A stretch of DNA of 6,673 nucleotides from an uncultured Acinetobacter sp. (GTDB taxonomy: Bacteria > Pseudomonadota > Gammaproteobacteria > Pseudomonadales > Moraxellaceae), in contig CAAGMP010000104.1 of assembly GCA_900771065.1 (NCBI GenBank), forward strand, positions 1 to 6,673, in the 5' to 3' direction. Position 1 is the first letter of the stretch. Each line of letters starts with the position of its first letter. Shown one piece after another: positions 1-5,567 of this stretch. A model generated the notes under the pieces. The model had not been told where the DNA came from. It saw only the letters and a program-made list of their open reading frames with translations, and made no database searches. A program made the translations under genes and the position numbers.

Positions 1-384
1 ATCGGTCACCTCAAACATGAGTGCTTTGAGACTCATATTCGGTCTATACCACTCCAACATGGTAAATTCGCTATTATGTTTGCGACCATGTTCATCATCA
101 CGAAAAACTTTACAAATCTGATAAATTGCACCAGAACCACTAGCAAGTAAACGTTTCATGGCAAATTCAGGCGAAGTTTGTAAAAAATGGGTTTGTTGTT
201 GCCCTAAAACATACCGTTGTGCAGAAACAGAAGCTAAATGCACATCGGTCACAGCAGCTTGTGACAAAATCGGCGTTTCAACTTCCAAAACTTCACGTTG
301 AGCAAAAAACTGACGAATTTGTGCGTACAATTTTGCACGTGCTTGTATTGCTTCTAAGCTACAAGTAGGTTGATAATTCATCAT
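1..384 (-). CDS. epmA: EF-P beta-lysylation ligase EpmA (PoxA/GenX), N-terminal part
   Basis: This is the first 128 codons of a lysyl-tRNA-synthetase-like enzyme; the rest lies beyond the left edge. EpmA activates (R)-beta-lysine with ATP and attaches it to a conserved lysine of elongation factor P, which helps ribosomes through polyproline stretches. The visible part begins directly with the class II catalytic core: a segment like FFAQREVLEVETPIL (26-40), then FLQTSPEFAMKRLL (67-80), and class II motif 2 at about 93-114 (VFRDDE..R.HN.EFTMLEWYR). The OB-fold anticodon-binding domain of true LysRS is absent, which is the family hallmark separating EpmA from LysS. The start at 384 is chosen because a GGAGGA ribosome site lies 8 bases upstream; the next ATG (381) would sit 11 bases away. 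The start overlaps the pdxB stop as ATGA, implying one transcript and coupled translation. EpmA usually needs the aminomutase EpmB, not encoded here. Identification is firm; only the truncation limits it. Confidence 0.95.
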   Translation of the reverse strand, partial: MMNYQPTCSLEAIQARAKLYAQIRQFFAQREVLEVETPILSQAAVTDVHLASVSAQRYVLGQQQTHFLQTSPEFAMKRLLASGSGAIYQICKVFRDDEHGRKHNSEFTMLEWYRPNMSLKALMFEVTD

Positions 385-1445
385 GCTACAGGTCCTCCAT
401 GTGCTGACCATTCACGGCGTAATGGATAGTTTTTTCGCAATTGATCAAACGCTTTTTGTTCTACTTTTCCATTTTTCACACAAGCACGCAACTGTTGGTC
501 ATCCAAAGCAATATTATAAATTTGGGTTAAATGTGTTTTCAAAGCTTGTTTTATATCTTGCTTAAAATACGGTTGAGCAATCGGTAACTGACTTTCAAAT
601 TGTTTGTGAGCAACATAAGTAAATTTTTGACAAAAAGCCTGATAAATCATTTGTGTACCACGTGCTTTGCCTTCTAAGCTATAACCTGCAATATGCGGTG
701 TAGCCAACGCCAATAAATCTAATAATGGTAATGAAATTTCAGGTTCATACTCAAATACATCTAAAACCACGCGACGCTTTGTTTTTTGTATGTCTACAAT
801 TAAGGCTTTTTCTTCAACTACCGCACCGCGTGCCGAATTAATTAAAATTGTTTCTGCGGGAATTTGATTTAAAACAACATCATTAATCAAGTGAAAAGTC
901 GGATATTGCCCCGTTTGTGTTAATGGAACATGAATACTGATTGCATTTGCTTGTTGTAATAATTGTTGCAATTTGACTTGCTGAATTTGAGTTTGCTGTA
1001 CAAATGGATCATAGGCAATCACATTCCAATTCAATAATTGCGCCATTTTTGCCAAACGTGAACCGACATTACCTAAACCTATAATTCCTAAAGTAAAATT
1101 TTGATTTTGGTCAAGCAAATTGGGTTCAAGATGTAACAAAGCAGTAATTACATATTCTGCAACCGCTTGTGCGTTACAACCTGCTGCATTTGCCCACGTA
1201 ATGTGTTGTTTTTCTAAAGCTTGAATATCTAAATGATCTGTACCAATGGTTGCACTACCTACAAATTGTAATGCTGTATTTTCTATTAAATTGGCATTGA
1301 CTGCCGTCACTGATCTGACAAGCAATGCTTGTGCATCTTTAACATCTATATGCGTTAAGGTGCGCCCTGCTTTTTGTTCAATTTGCCCAAACTCTGCAAA
1401 AAAATAATCTACAAACGCTAAATTTTCATCGGCAATGATTTTCAT
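381..1445 (-). CDS. pdxB: 4-phosphoerythronate dehydrogenase PdxB
   Basis: PdxB oxidises 4-phospho-D-erythronate to 2-oxo-3-hydroxy-4-phosphobutanoate, the second step of the DXP-dependent pyridoxal 5'-phosphate pathway in the cytoplasm. The 354-residue product is a D-2-hydroxyacid dehydrogenase. It has an N-terminal substrate domain, a Rossmann nucleotide-binding motif GLGNVG at about 123-128, an Arg in NSARG (about 206), the acidic DVFEYEPE segment (about 229-236), and the catalytic-type His in TPHIAGYS (about 251). The C-terminal extension ending in RREW..HGGPVA is typical of PdxB and not of generic family members. The open frame continues to an ATG at 1457, but the conserved start MKIIADEN aligns with PdxB at 1445. 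GGA (1455-1453) is spaced 7 bases from 1445, and nothing resembling a ribosome site precedes 1457. The stop overlaps the epmA start. Several glutamine runs (about 153-165) are a local quirk. High confidence. Confidence 0.96.
   Translation of the reverse strand: MKIIADENLAFVDYFFAEFGQIEQKAGRTLTHIDVKDAQALLVRSVTAVNANLIENTALQFVGSATIGTDHLDIQALEKQHITWANAAGCNAQAVAEYVITALLHLEPNLLDQNQNFTLGIIGLGNVGSRLAKMAQLLNWNVIAYDPFVQQTQIQQVKLQQLLQQANAISIHVPLTQTGQYPTFHLINDVVLNQIPAETILINSARGAVVEEKALIVDIQKTKRRVVLDVFEYEPEISLPLLDLLALATPHIAGYSLEGKARGTQMIYQAFCQKFTYVAHKQFESQLPIAQPYFKQDIKQALKTHLTQIYNIALDDQQLRACVKNGKVEQKAFDQLRKNYPLRREWSAHGGPVA
393..398 (-). promoter_or_regulatory. Ribosome binding site of epmA inside pdxB
   Basis: GGAGGA on the minus strand, 8 bases before the ATG at 384, lies within the last codons of pdxB. 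It is the strongest Shine-Dalgarno sequence in the window. It fixes the epmA start and suggests epmA can recruit ribosomes itself as well as through coupling to pdxB. Confidence 0.75.
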
Positions 1446-1456
1446 GATGAATTCCA

Positions 1457-1536
1457 TCTAGTTTATAGGCTTCAGTTTAGCGCGATTTTGATTTTAAATA
1501 AAAATACTCTGCTGAGGTTTTATCCAATAAACTAGA
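1457..1536. repeat. 13-bp inverted repeat spanning the pdxB/dusC divergent promoter region
   Basis: Arms TCTAGTTTATAGG (1457-1469) and CCAATAAACTAGA (1524-1536) are reverse complements with one mismatch in 13 positions, separated by 54 bases. Each arm therefore reads CC-n-ATAAACTAGA toward the gene it precedes, so pdxB and dusC carry the same element in the same orientation relative to their starts. The right arm overlaps the -35 box proposed for dusC. The element could be a pair of operator sites, or a duplicated promoter-proximal motif. No regulator is identifiable from the window. Confidence 0.6.
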
Positions 1537-1561
1537 CAAGTTCAAAAAAAATGCGTATAAC
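1533..1561 (+). promoter_or_regulatory. Sigma-70-type promoter for dusC
   Basis: TAGACA (1533-1538, 5 of 6 to TTGACA) is followed after exactly 17 bases by TATAAC (1556-1561, 5 of 6 to TATAAT). Transcription would begin near 1568, about 22 bases before the TTG at 1590. The promoter contains the ATG at 1551 between its two boxes, so that ATG would not be on the transcript. It is read from the sequence alone. Confidence 0.6.
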
Positions 1562-1578
1562 GCCATTTTTTAACGACT

Positions 1579-1581
1579 GGA
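1579..1581 (+). promoter_or_regulatory. Weak ribosome binding site supporting the TTG start of dusC
   Basis: GGA at 1579-1581, within CTGGATT, is 8 bases before the TTG at 1590. No purine-rich Shine-Dalgarno sequence precedes the ATG at 1551, where the upstream bases are GTTCAAAAAAA. It is short, so its weight comes mainly from agreeing with the promoter and protein alignment. Confidence 0.45.
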
Positions 1582-1589
1582 TTTTTGAT

Positions 1590-2531
1590 TTGAAACTTGT
1601 TCTTGCCCCAATGGAAGGATTAACTGATCCTATTATGCGTGATGTTTTAACGCATGTTGGCAGCTTTGATTGGTGCGTTACAGAATTTATTCGTGTGACA
1701 GATTCAATATTACCAGATCATATTTATATGCATTATTGCCCTGAGTTGGAAAATGAAGGAAAAACCGCAGCAGGTACACCCGTCCATGTGCAGTTTTTAG
1801 GTAATAATGCCGAAATGTTGGCTGCAAATGCTGCAAAAGTTGCTGCAATGGGTGCGCCAGCCATTGATTTAAATTTTGGTTGTCCTGCTAAAACAGTAAA
1901 TCGACATCGTGGTGGTGCGGTTTTACTTGATGAACCAGAGGTTGTTTATGCGTTGGTTAAAGCGGTACGTGATGCCGTTCCAGCACATATTCCTGTTTCT
2001 GCTAAAATGCGTTTAGGTTATTTAGATCGAAATTTTACTTTAGAAAATGCACATGCAATTGAAGATGCAGGCGCAGCTTGGGTTACAGTTCATGCACGAA
2101 CTAAAGCAGATGCTTATACTCCGCCTGCATTTTGGGATTTACTTGCCCCAATTAAAGAAAATTTAAAAATCAATGTAATCGCAAATGGTGAAATTTGGTC
2201 AAATGCCGATGCTAAACAATGCCAACTTGAATCAGGTTGTACTGATTTAATGATTGGTCGCGGCGCAGTTACCACACCCGATTTAACCCAATGTATTCGT
2301 CAAAATTCAGATCAAGCTTTATTAACATGGCAAGATTTATTGCAATTACAAATTCGCTTTTTAAATGGCGGTTATAAAAAAGAAATGAACATGATTGGAC
2401 GTTATAAACAATGGTTAGGTATGATGTCCAAACATTACCCTGAAGCACAACAACTTTGGAATGAAGTCAAACGCATCAAGCTACTTGAAGAAATTGTGCT
2501 CAAACTCAATAATCAAAAAACCACTGTTTAA
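1590..2531 (+). CDS. dusC: tRNA-dihydrouridine(16) synthase DusC
   Basis: DusC is an FMN flavoenzyme that uses NADPH to reduce uridine 16 in the tRNA D-loop. From the TTG the product is 313 residues, close to E. coli DusC (315). In this numbering it shows KLVLAPMEGLTDP at the N-terminal FMN-binding strand, ITEFIRV-like CVTEFIRV (about 29-36), catalytic Cys98 in NFGCPAKTVN, AKMRLGY (about 138-144), VHARTK (about 167-172), ANGEIW (about 198-203) and MIGRGA (about 221-226). The C-terminal helical tRNA-binding domain follows. The specificity-linked motifs match DusC better than DusA or DusB. The frame also has an ATG at 1551 that would add 13 residues (MRITPFF...), but that ATG lies inside a good promoter, lacks a ribosome site, and would shift the catalytic Cys away from position 98 of E. 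coli DusC. The stop lies in a terminator hairpin. Function is firm; the start is likely but not certain. Confidence 0.94.
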   Translation: MKLVLAPMEGLTDPIMRDVLTHVGSFDWCVTEFIRVTDSILPDHIYMHYCPELENEGKTAAGTPVHVQFLGNNAEMLAANAAKVAAMGAPAIDLNFGCPAKTVNRHRGGAVLLDEPEVVYALVKAVRDAVPAHIPVSAKMRLGYLDRNFTLENAHAIEDAGAAWVTVHARTKADAYTPPAFWDLLAPIKENLKINVIANGEIWSNADAKQCQLESGCTDLMIGRGAVTTPDLTQCIRQNSDQALLTWQDLLQLQIRFLNGGYKKEMNMIGRYKQWLGMMSKHYPEAQQLWNEVKRIKLLEEIVLKLNNQKTTV

Positions 2532-2543
2532 CAGTGGTTTTTT
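2515..2543. terminator. Symmetrical bidirectional terminator between dusC and desB
   Basis: This is a perfect 29-base palindrome around a single central base (2529): A6 then CCACTGTT, T, AACAGTGG then T6. It forms a stem of eight base pairs with U-tracts on both strands, so it can end dusC transcripts and, from the other side, the convergent desB transcript (stop at 2560). The dusC TAA (2529-2531) sits in the loop, so the last codons of dusC form the 5' arm. Confidence 0.88.
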
Positions 2544-2559
2544 CTTAGTGGCTTAACAA

Positions 2560-3654
2560 TTATTTTTTAAATGGAAATGCAAATTTAACAATTCGTTTTA
2601 ACACGCTACCATATTGTTTAACTAAACTGGCATTGTTGTAGTTAATGCCATATTTTTGGCAAACTGCTTCTACTTTAGGTGCCATTTTACGATAACGACG
2701 TGCAGGAATATCAGGATATAAATGATGCTCAATTTGATGGCTCAAATGTCCAGTCAAAATATGAAATGCTTCTGAACCCGTCAAGTTAGATGAACCTCGA
2801 ATTTGGCGCATGTACCAATGTCCACGAGTTTCATTTTCCAAAACCGATTTTGGAAAAACCTCAACATCTTTAGTGAAATGTCCACAGAAAATAATGCTGA
2901 ATGTCCACACATTACGAATGCCATTGGCAACTAAATTTCCCGTAAACACAGGTAATGCCGCAGGACCTGCCACTAAAGGGAAAAAGACATAATCTTTTAA
3001 AAGTTGCTTAGTAATTTTTTTCTGCATTGGTTTCCATTCTTCTTTCGCTTGTTCTTTTGACTTGCGACCTTTCCAAACTTTACCAATTTCTAAATTTTGA
3101 ATTGCAACACCCCATTGGAACAACAAACAAAACGGAATGCTGTATACAGGCTGCATTAAATAAAATGGTTTCCAACGCTGCTCAGGGAATAAACGCACCA
3201 AACCATAGCCAATATCATCATCCATTCCTTTAATGTTAGTGTATGTATGATGTTTATAATTATGTGTTTGACGCCAATTATCGGAAGTACCGACAATATC
3301 CCATTCATAGTCTTTACCATTAAATTTTGGATCATTCATCCAATCGTATTGACCATGCATAACATTATGACCTAACTCCATGTTTTCCATAATTTTAGAA
3401 AAACCGAGTAAGCCCGTACCTAAAACCCATGCAGGCGGAAACCAACCTGCAAACAACAAAGCACGACCTGCAAATGCAGAATATTGGATGGTTGAATAAA
3501 CACGACGAATATATTTCGCGTCTTTTTCACCTAAATCATCCACGACTTCTTGACGAATTGCATCTAATTCTTGGGCTAATTGATCTAATTCAGCAGCCGT
3601 TAATTCTCTATTTTTAGGGTTTTTAAAATATTGTGTTTTTACAGGCATATTCAT
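2560..3654 (-). CDS. desB: Membrane fatty acid (acyl-CoA) desaturase, DesB-like
   Basis: A 364-residue integral membrane di-iron desaturase that introduces a cis double bond into a fatty acyl chain using O2 and two electrons. The three histidine boxes are visible: HNVMH (96-100), HNYKHH (131-136) and HQIEHH (306-311, followed by LYPD). An extra His lies in CGHFTKD (259). Hydrophobic stretches at about 58-88, 168-186 and 222-257 fit the membrane hairpins, with the His boxes facing the cytoplasm. The N-terminus is charged with no signal peptide. It follows the reductase gene by 14 bases, with GTGAG (3668-3664) spaced 9 bases from the ATG at 3654. The second ATG (3648) is less well placed. Reductase, desaturase and divergent TetR gene match the layout of P. 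aeruginosa desT-desCB, where DesB is an acyl-CoA delta-9 desaturase. Substrate and double-bond position here are inferred; phospholipid-linked chains are an alternative. The symbol is by synteny. Confidence 0.88.
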   Translation of the reverse strand: MNMPVKTQYFKNPKNRELTAAELDQLAQELDAIRQEVVDDLGEKDAKYIRRVYSTIQYSAFAGRALLFAGWFPPAWVLGTGLLGFSKIMENMELGHNVMHGQYDWMNDPKFNGKDYEWDIVGTSDNWRQTHNYKHHTYTNIKGMDDDIGYGLVRLFPEQRWKPFYLMQPVYSIPFCLLFQWGVAIQNLEIGKVWKGRKSKEQAKEEWKPMQKKITKQLLKDYVFFPLVAGPAALPVFTGNLVANGIRNVWTFSIIFCGHFTKDVEVFPKSVLENETRGHWYMRQIRGSSNLTGSEAFHILTGHLSHQIEHHLYPDIPARRYRKMAPKVEAVCQKYGINYNNASLVKQYGSVLKRIVKFAFPFKK

Positions 3655-3668
3655 ATTTTTGAACTCAC

Positions 3669-4733
3669 TTATAAATCTAGGGTTAAGTCAGTTTTTGCTG
3701 AATTAATACATAATTTGAGAATGTTACCCGGTTCATGATTTTGTGAACCGTTTAATAAATTTTGAGTTGAACCTTCTACTTTATTGCACACGCATTTATT
3801 ACAAATACCCATACGGCAACCAAAAGTAGGTTTAATATTTTGTTGCTCAAGTGCTTGTAAAATAGATTGACCTTTTGGAATTTCCACCACTTTACCCGAT
3901 TGAGTTAAAGTAATTTGGACAGAACCTTGATCATCTAAAAGCACTGGACTCATGCTAAATGCTTCGGTTTGAATCAGTTGAGCATGTGCAAATAACTGTT
4001 CCACAGTTTGAACAAAACCCGATGGACCGCAAGCAAAAACAGCACTGTGCTCAATGTCATTTAGCAAAGTCAAATGTTGCTCATTTAAACGCGGTTGAGC
4101 CGATTCAGCCTGAGTGAAAAAATAATGTAATTTTAACTGCGGATATTGCTGTGCAATTTGATCAAATTGAGTTTTGAATGCACAATCTTCAGCCGTTTTA
4201 ACCCAGTACAATAAATCAACTTGACGATTTTTTAATTCACCTGTTTTTACCAGCTCTTGAATCAAGCTATACATTGGTGTGATGCCACTACCTGCCGCCA
4301 AGAAAATGAGTTTTTGTTGTTGAGGTAAAGTCATTTCACCATACGGCTGACCAAATTCAATCACATCACCTACTTGTGCTTTTTCAAGCAAATAGCTGCT
4401 GACTTTACCTTGATCTACTTTTTTAGCGGTTAATAACACATGCTGTGCATCAACTTGAGTCAAGCTATAAGTACGCTCGTAACGAATTCCATTAATTTCA
4501 ATTACAATCGGATGATGTTGCCCAGCTTGTGCAGCAACAAAATTTTTATTGATTTGAATTTTTAAACTGACAATATCGTGGGCAATTTGTTCTTTTTGCA
4601 CAATTTGCCCCAAAGCCTGATCGACAGACCAAAGCGGATTGAGTTTTTGTAGCCAAAAGTTGGTTGTATTATTATCAACGACCACGTTAATCCAATTCGA
4701 CAAAGAAGATTTCTTTTTTTCGATGACGTGCAT
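3669..4733 (-). CDS. desC: Ferredoxin-type flavin reductase, electron donor to the desaturase (DesC-like)
   Basis: A soluble FAD/[2Fe-2S] oxidoreductase carrying electrons from NAD(P)H to the neighbouring desaturase. From the ATG at 4733 it has 354 residues: a N-terminal lead (1-40), an FAD-binding barrel with RTYS (87-90), the pyridine-nucleotide domain with AAGSGITPM (146-154) and ACGPSG (234-239), and a C-terminal plant-type ferredoxin domain. Iron-sulfur ligands are Cys306, Cys311 and Cys314 (CRMGICNKC) and Cys342. The order FAD, NAD, [2Fe-2S] is that of the phenol/vanillate-demethylase-like reductase group. The frame extends to an ATG at 4778, but that codon lies upstream of and within the -10/operator region, so it cannot be on the transcript from that promoter. 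No strong ribosome site precedes 4733. The gene leads the minus-strand operon and ends 14 bases before desB. The reductase assignment is firm; the partner is inferred from position. Confidence 0.9.
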   Translation of the reverse strand: MHVIEKKKSSLSNWINVVVDNNTTNFWLQKLNPLWSVDQALGQIVQKEQIAHDIVSLKIQINKNFVAAQAGQHHPIVIEINGIRYERTYSLTQVDAQHVLLTAKKVDQGKVSSYLLEKAQVGDVIEFGQPYGEMTLPQQQKLIFLAAGSGITPMYSLIQELVKTGELKNRQVDLLYWVKTAEDCAFKTQFDQIAQQYPQLKLHYFFTQAESAQPRLNEQHLTLLNDIEHSAVFACGPSGFVQTVEQLFAHAQLIQTEAFSMSPVLLDDQGSVQITLTQSGKVVEIPKGQSILQALEQQNIKPTFGCRMGICNKCVCNKVEGSTQNLLNGSQNHEPGNILKLCINSAKTDLTLDL

Positions 4734-4767
4734 AAAGTCAAGACCACGTTTTAAACATTTTCCAATT

Positions 4768-4773
4768 ATTATA
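4768..4773 (-). promoter_or_regulatory. -10 box of the desC-desB operon
   Basis: The minus strand reads TATAAT exactly at 4773-4768. No good -35 hexamer exists at 16-18 bases upstream; the best-placed hexamer is TACTAT. Transcription would start near 4761, giving a leader of about 28 bases to the ATG at 4733. The weak -35 and the operator lying on the box suggest a controlled promoter. Confidence 0.6.
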
Positions 4774-4795
4774 CACATGTATATATATTTGTATA
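4770..4795. promoter_or_regulatory. Probable DesT operator: two overlapping inverted repeats
   Basis: TATACA-CA-TGTATA (4770-4783) is a perfect 12-position palindrome around two central bases. A second copy, TATATA-TT-TGTATA (4782-4795), matches with one mismatch between arms and overlaps the first by two bases, so the centres are 12 bp apart. The first site covers four bases of the desC -10 box, as expected for a repressor that blocks polymerase. From memory, E. coli FabR sites have a TACA-n2-TGT core, which this contains. Binding by the adjacent TetR protein is an inference. The region is AT-rich, so part of the second copy could be chance. Confidence 0.62.
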
Positions 4796-4800
4796 GTATC

Positions 4801-4810
4801 GAAACGTTTC
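4801..4810. repeat. 10-bp perfect palindrome GAAACGTTTC
   Basis: This palindrome lies six bases beyond the second operator copy and about where the desT -35 region would be (roughly 32-41 bases before its predicted start). It differs from the TATACA/TGTATA sites, so it may bind another protein, or it may be incidental. Confidence 0.35.
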
Positions 4811-4826
4811 TTATTTTCTTTTGAAT

Positions 4827-4835
4827 TGTTATACT
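4827..4835 (+). promoter_or_regulatory. Extended -10 promoter of desT
   Basis: TGTTATACT is a TGn motif directly joined to TATACT (4830-4835, 5 of 6 to consensus). The -35 positions are poor (TTCTTA at best), which fits an extended -10 promoter. The predicted start near 4842 leaves a leader of only about 18 bases before the ATG at 4860. The promoter is 32 bases from the operator, so repressor binding could also affect desT itself. Confidence 0.55.
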
Positions 4836-4859
4836 CTTAACTCAATTTAATGACCGATT

Positions 4860-5543
4860 ATGAATCCAATTGCGATGAAAACAAGCAATGTTGCTCACAT
4901 CCTTGATGACACGATGTCGTCGCCTCCTATTTCTCGTAGCGTTGGACGTAAAGCTACAATTACCAAAGAAGAACTATTCCAAGCCGCTTTAAAATTAATT
5001 GGTCCACAAAAAAGTATTTCGGCATTGAGTTTACGTGAAGTAGCACGCGAAGCAGGCATTGCACCAAATAGCTTTTATCGTCATTTTAAAGATATTGATG
5101 AATTGGCAATTGAACTCATTGATCGCTCTGGTTTGGTTTTACGACAAATTTTACATGAAGCACGCTTAAAAGCCTCTAAACAAAACAGCATTATTCGCAC
5201 TTCAGTTGAAGTTTTTTTGGAACAACTCGATGCTGATGAAGGCAATTTAAGCTTATTGTTACGCGAAGGTTACACAGGTTCTATTCAATATAAACAAGCG
5301 GTTGAACATCAACTCAATTATTTTCAACAAGAATTACAAGAAGATTTAATTCGTTTAGAAAAACTCAATGGCACCACCTTAGCCTATCCCGATGTGGTTG
5401 CCAAAGCCATTACGCAACTTGTGTTTAATATGGGCGCAAAAGTGCTTGATTTAGACAGCGAACAACGTAAAGAGGTGGCTGAACAAACTATGCTTATGAT
5501 TCGTATGATTTTTGCAGGTTCAAGACAATTTGCAGAAAAATAA
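4860..5543 (+). CDS. desT: TetR-family regulator of fatty acid desaturation, DesT/FabR type
   Basis: A 227-residue TetR repressor. The helix-turn-helix is at about 57-76 (SLREVAREAGIAPNSFYRHF, nearly identical to E. coli FabR in this stretch), followed by KDIDELAIELIDRSGLVLRQ (77-96). The C-terminal helical ligand domain retains FabR-like IIRTSVEVF (111-119), LLLREGY (132-138) and VFNMGAKVLD (188-197). In P. aeruginosa, DesT represses desCB when bound to unsaturated acyl-CoA and releases it with saturated acyl-CoA. FabR in E. coli represses fabA/fabB. Divergence from desC and a palindrome on the desC promoter favour the DesT role. About 30 residues precede the usual TetR start, and no ribosome site is clear at 4860, 4875 or 4914 (M19), so the start is open. 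4860 is kept because it fits the extended -10 promoter. The gene ends in a shared terminator with rapA. Confidence 0.88.
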   Translation: MNPIAMKTSNVAHILDDTMSSPPISRSVGRKATITKEELFQAALKLIGPQKSISALSLREVAREAGIAPNSFYRHFKDIDELAIELIDRSGLVLRQILHEARLKASKQNSIIRTSVEVFLEQLDADEGNLSLLLREGYTGSIQYKQAVEHQLNYFQQELQEDLIRLEKLNGTTLAYPDVVAKAITQLVFNMGAKVLDLDSEQRKEVAEQTMLMIRMIFAGSRQFAEK

Positions 5544-5564
5544 AAGCACCCGAAGGTGCTTTTT
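5542..5564. terminator. Shared hairpin terminator of desT and rapA
   Basis: AAAAGCACC (5542-5550) pairs with GGTGCTTTT (5555-5563) around a four-base loop. It begins inside the desT stop codon and has a T-run on both strands, so it serves both convergent genes. On the rapA (minus) transcript the loop is UUCG closed by C-G, an unusually stable tetraloop; on the desT side it is CGAA. Confidence 0.88.
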
Positions 5565-5567
5565 CAA

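Noticed and set aside
383..565. Plus-strand open frame of 60 codons
   Set aside because: It is antisense to the conserved C-terminal end of pdxB and has no supporting motif.
1446..1537. Sigma-70 promoter for pdxB
   Set aside because: Candidates such as TTGAAC-17-TAAAAC (4 of 6 each) or TATAAA at 1467-1462 without a -35 are too weak to list as a feature, though a promoter must lie in this region.
2810..3617. Plus-strand open frames at 2810-2992, 3027-3233 and 3429-3617
   Set aside because: They lie antisense within the desaturase gene, have no ribosome site, and their products show no recognisable motif; the opposite strand encodes all three histidine boxes.
4734..4778. Longer desC start at 4778
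   Set aside because: The ATG falls in the operator and just upstream of a perfect -10 box, so it would precede the transcript start; the extra 15 residues do not look like part of the reductase fold.
4562..4824. Small open frames at 4562-4747 (minus) and 4639-4824 (plus)
   Set aside because: They are alternative-frame readings of the desC N-terminus and of the AT-rich intergenic region, without ribosome sites or family resemblance.
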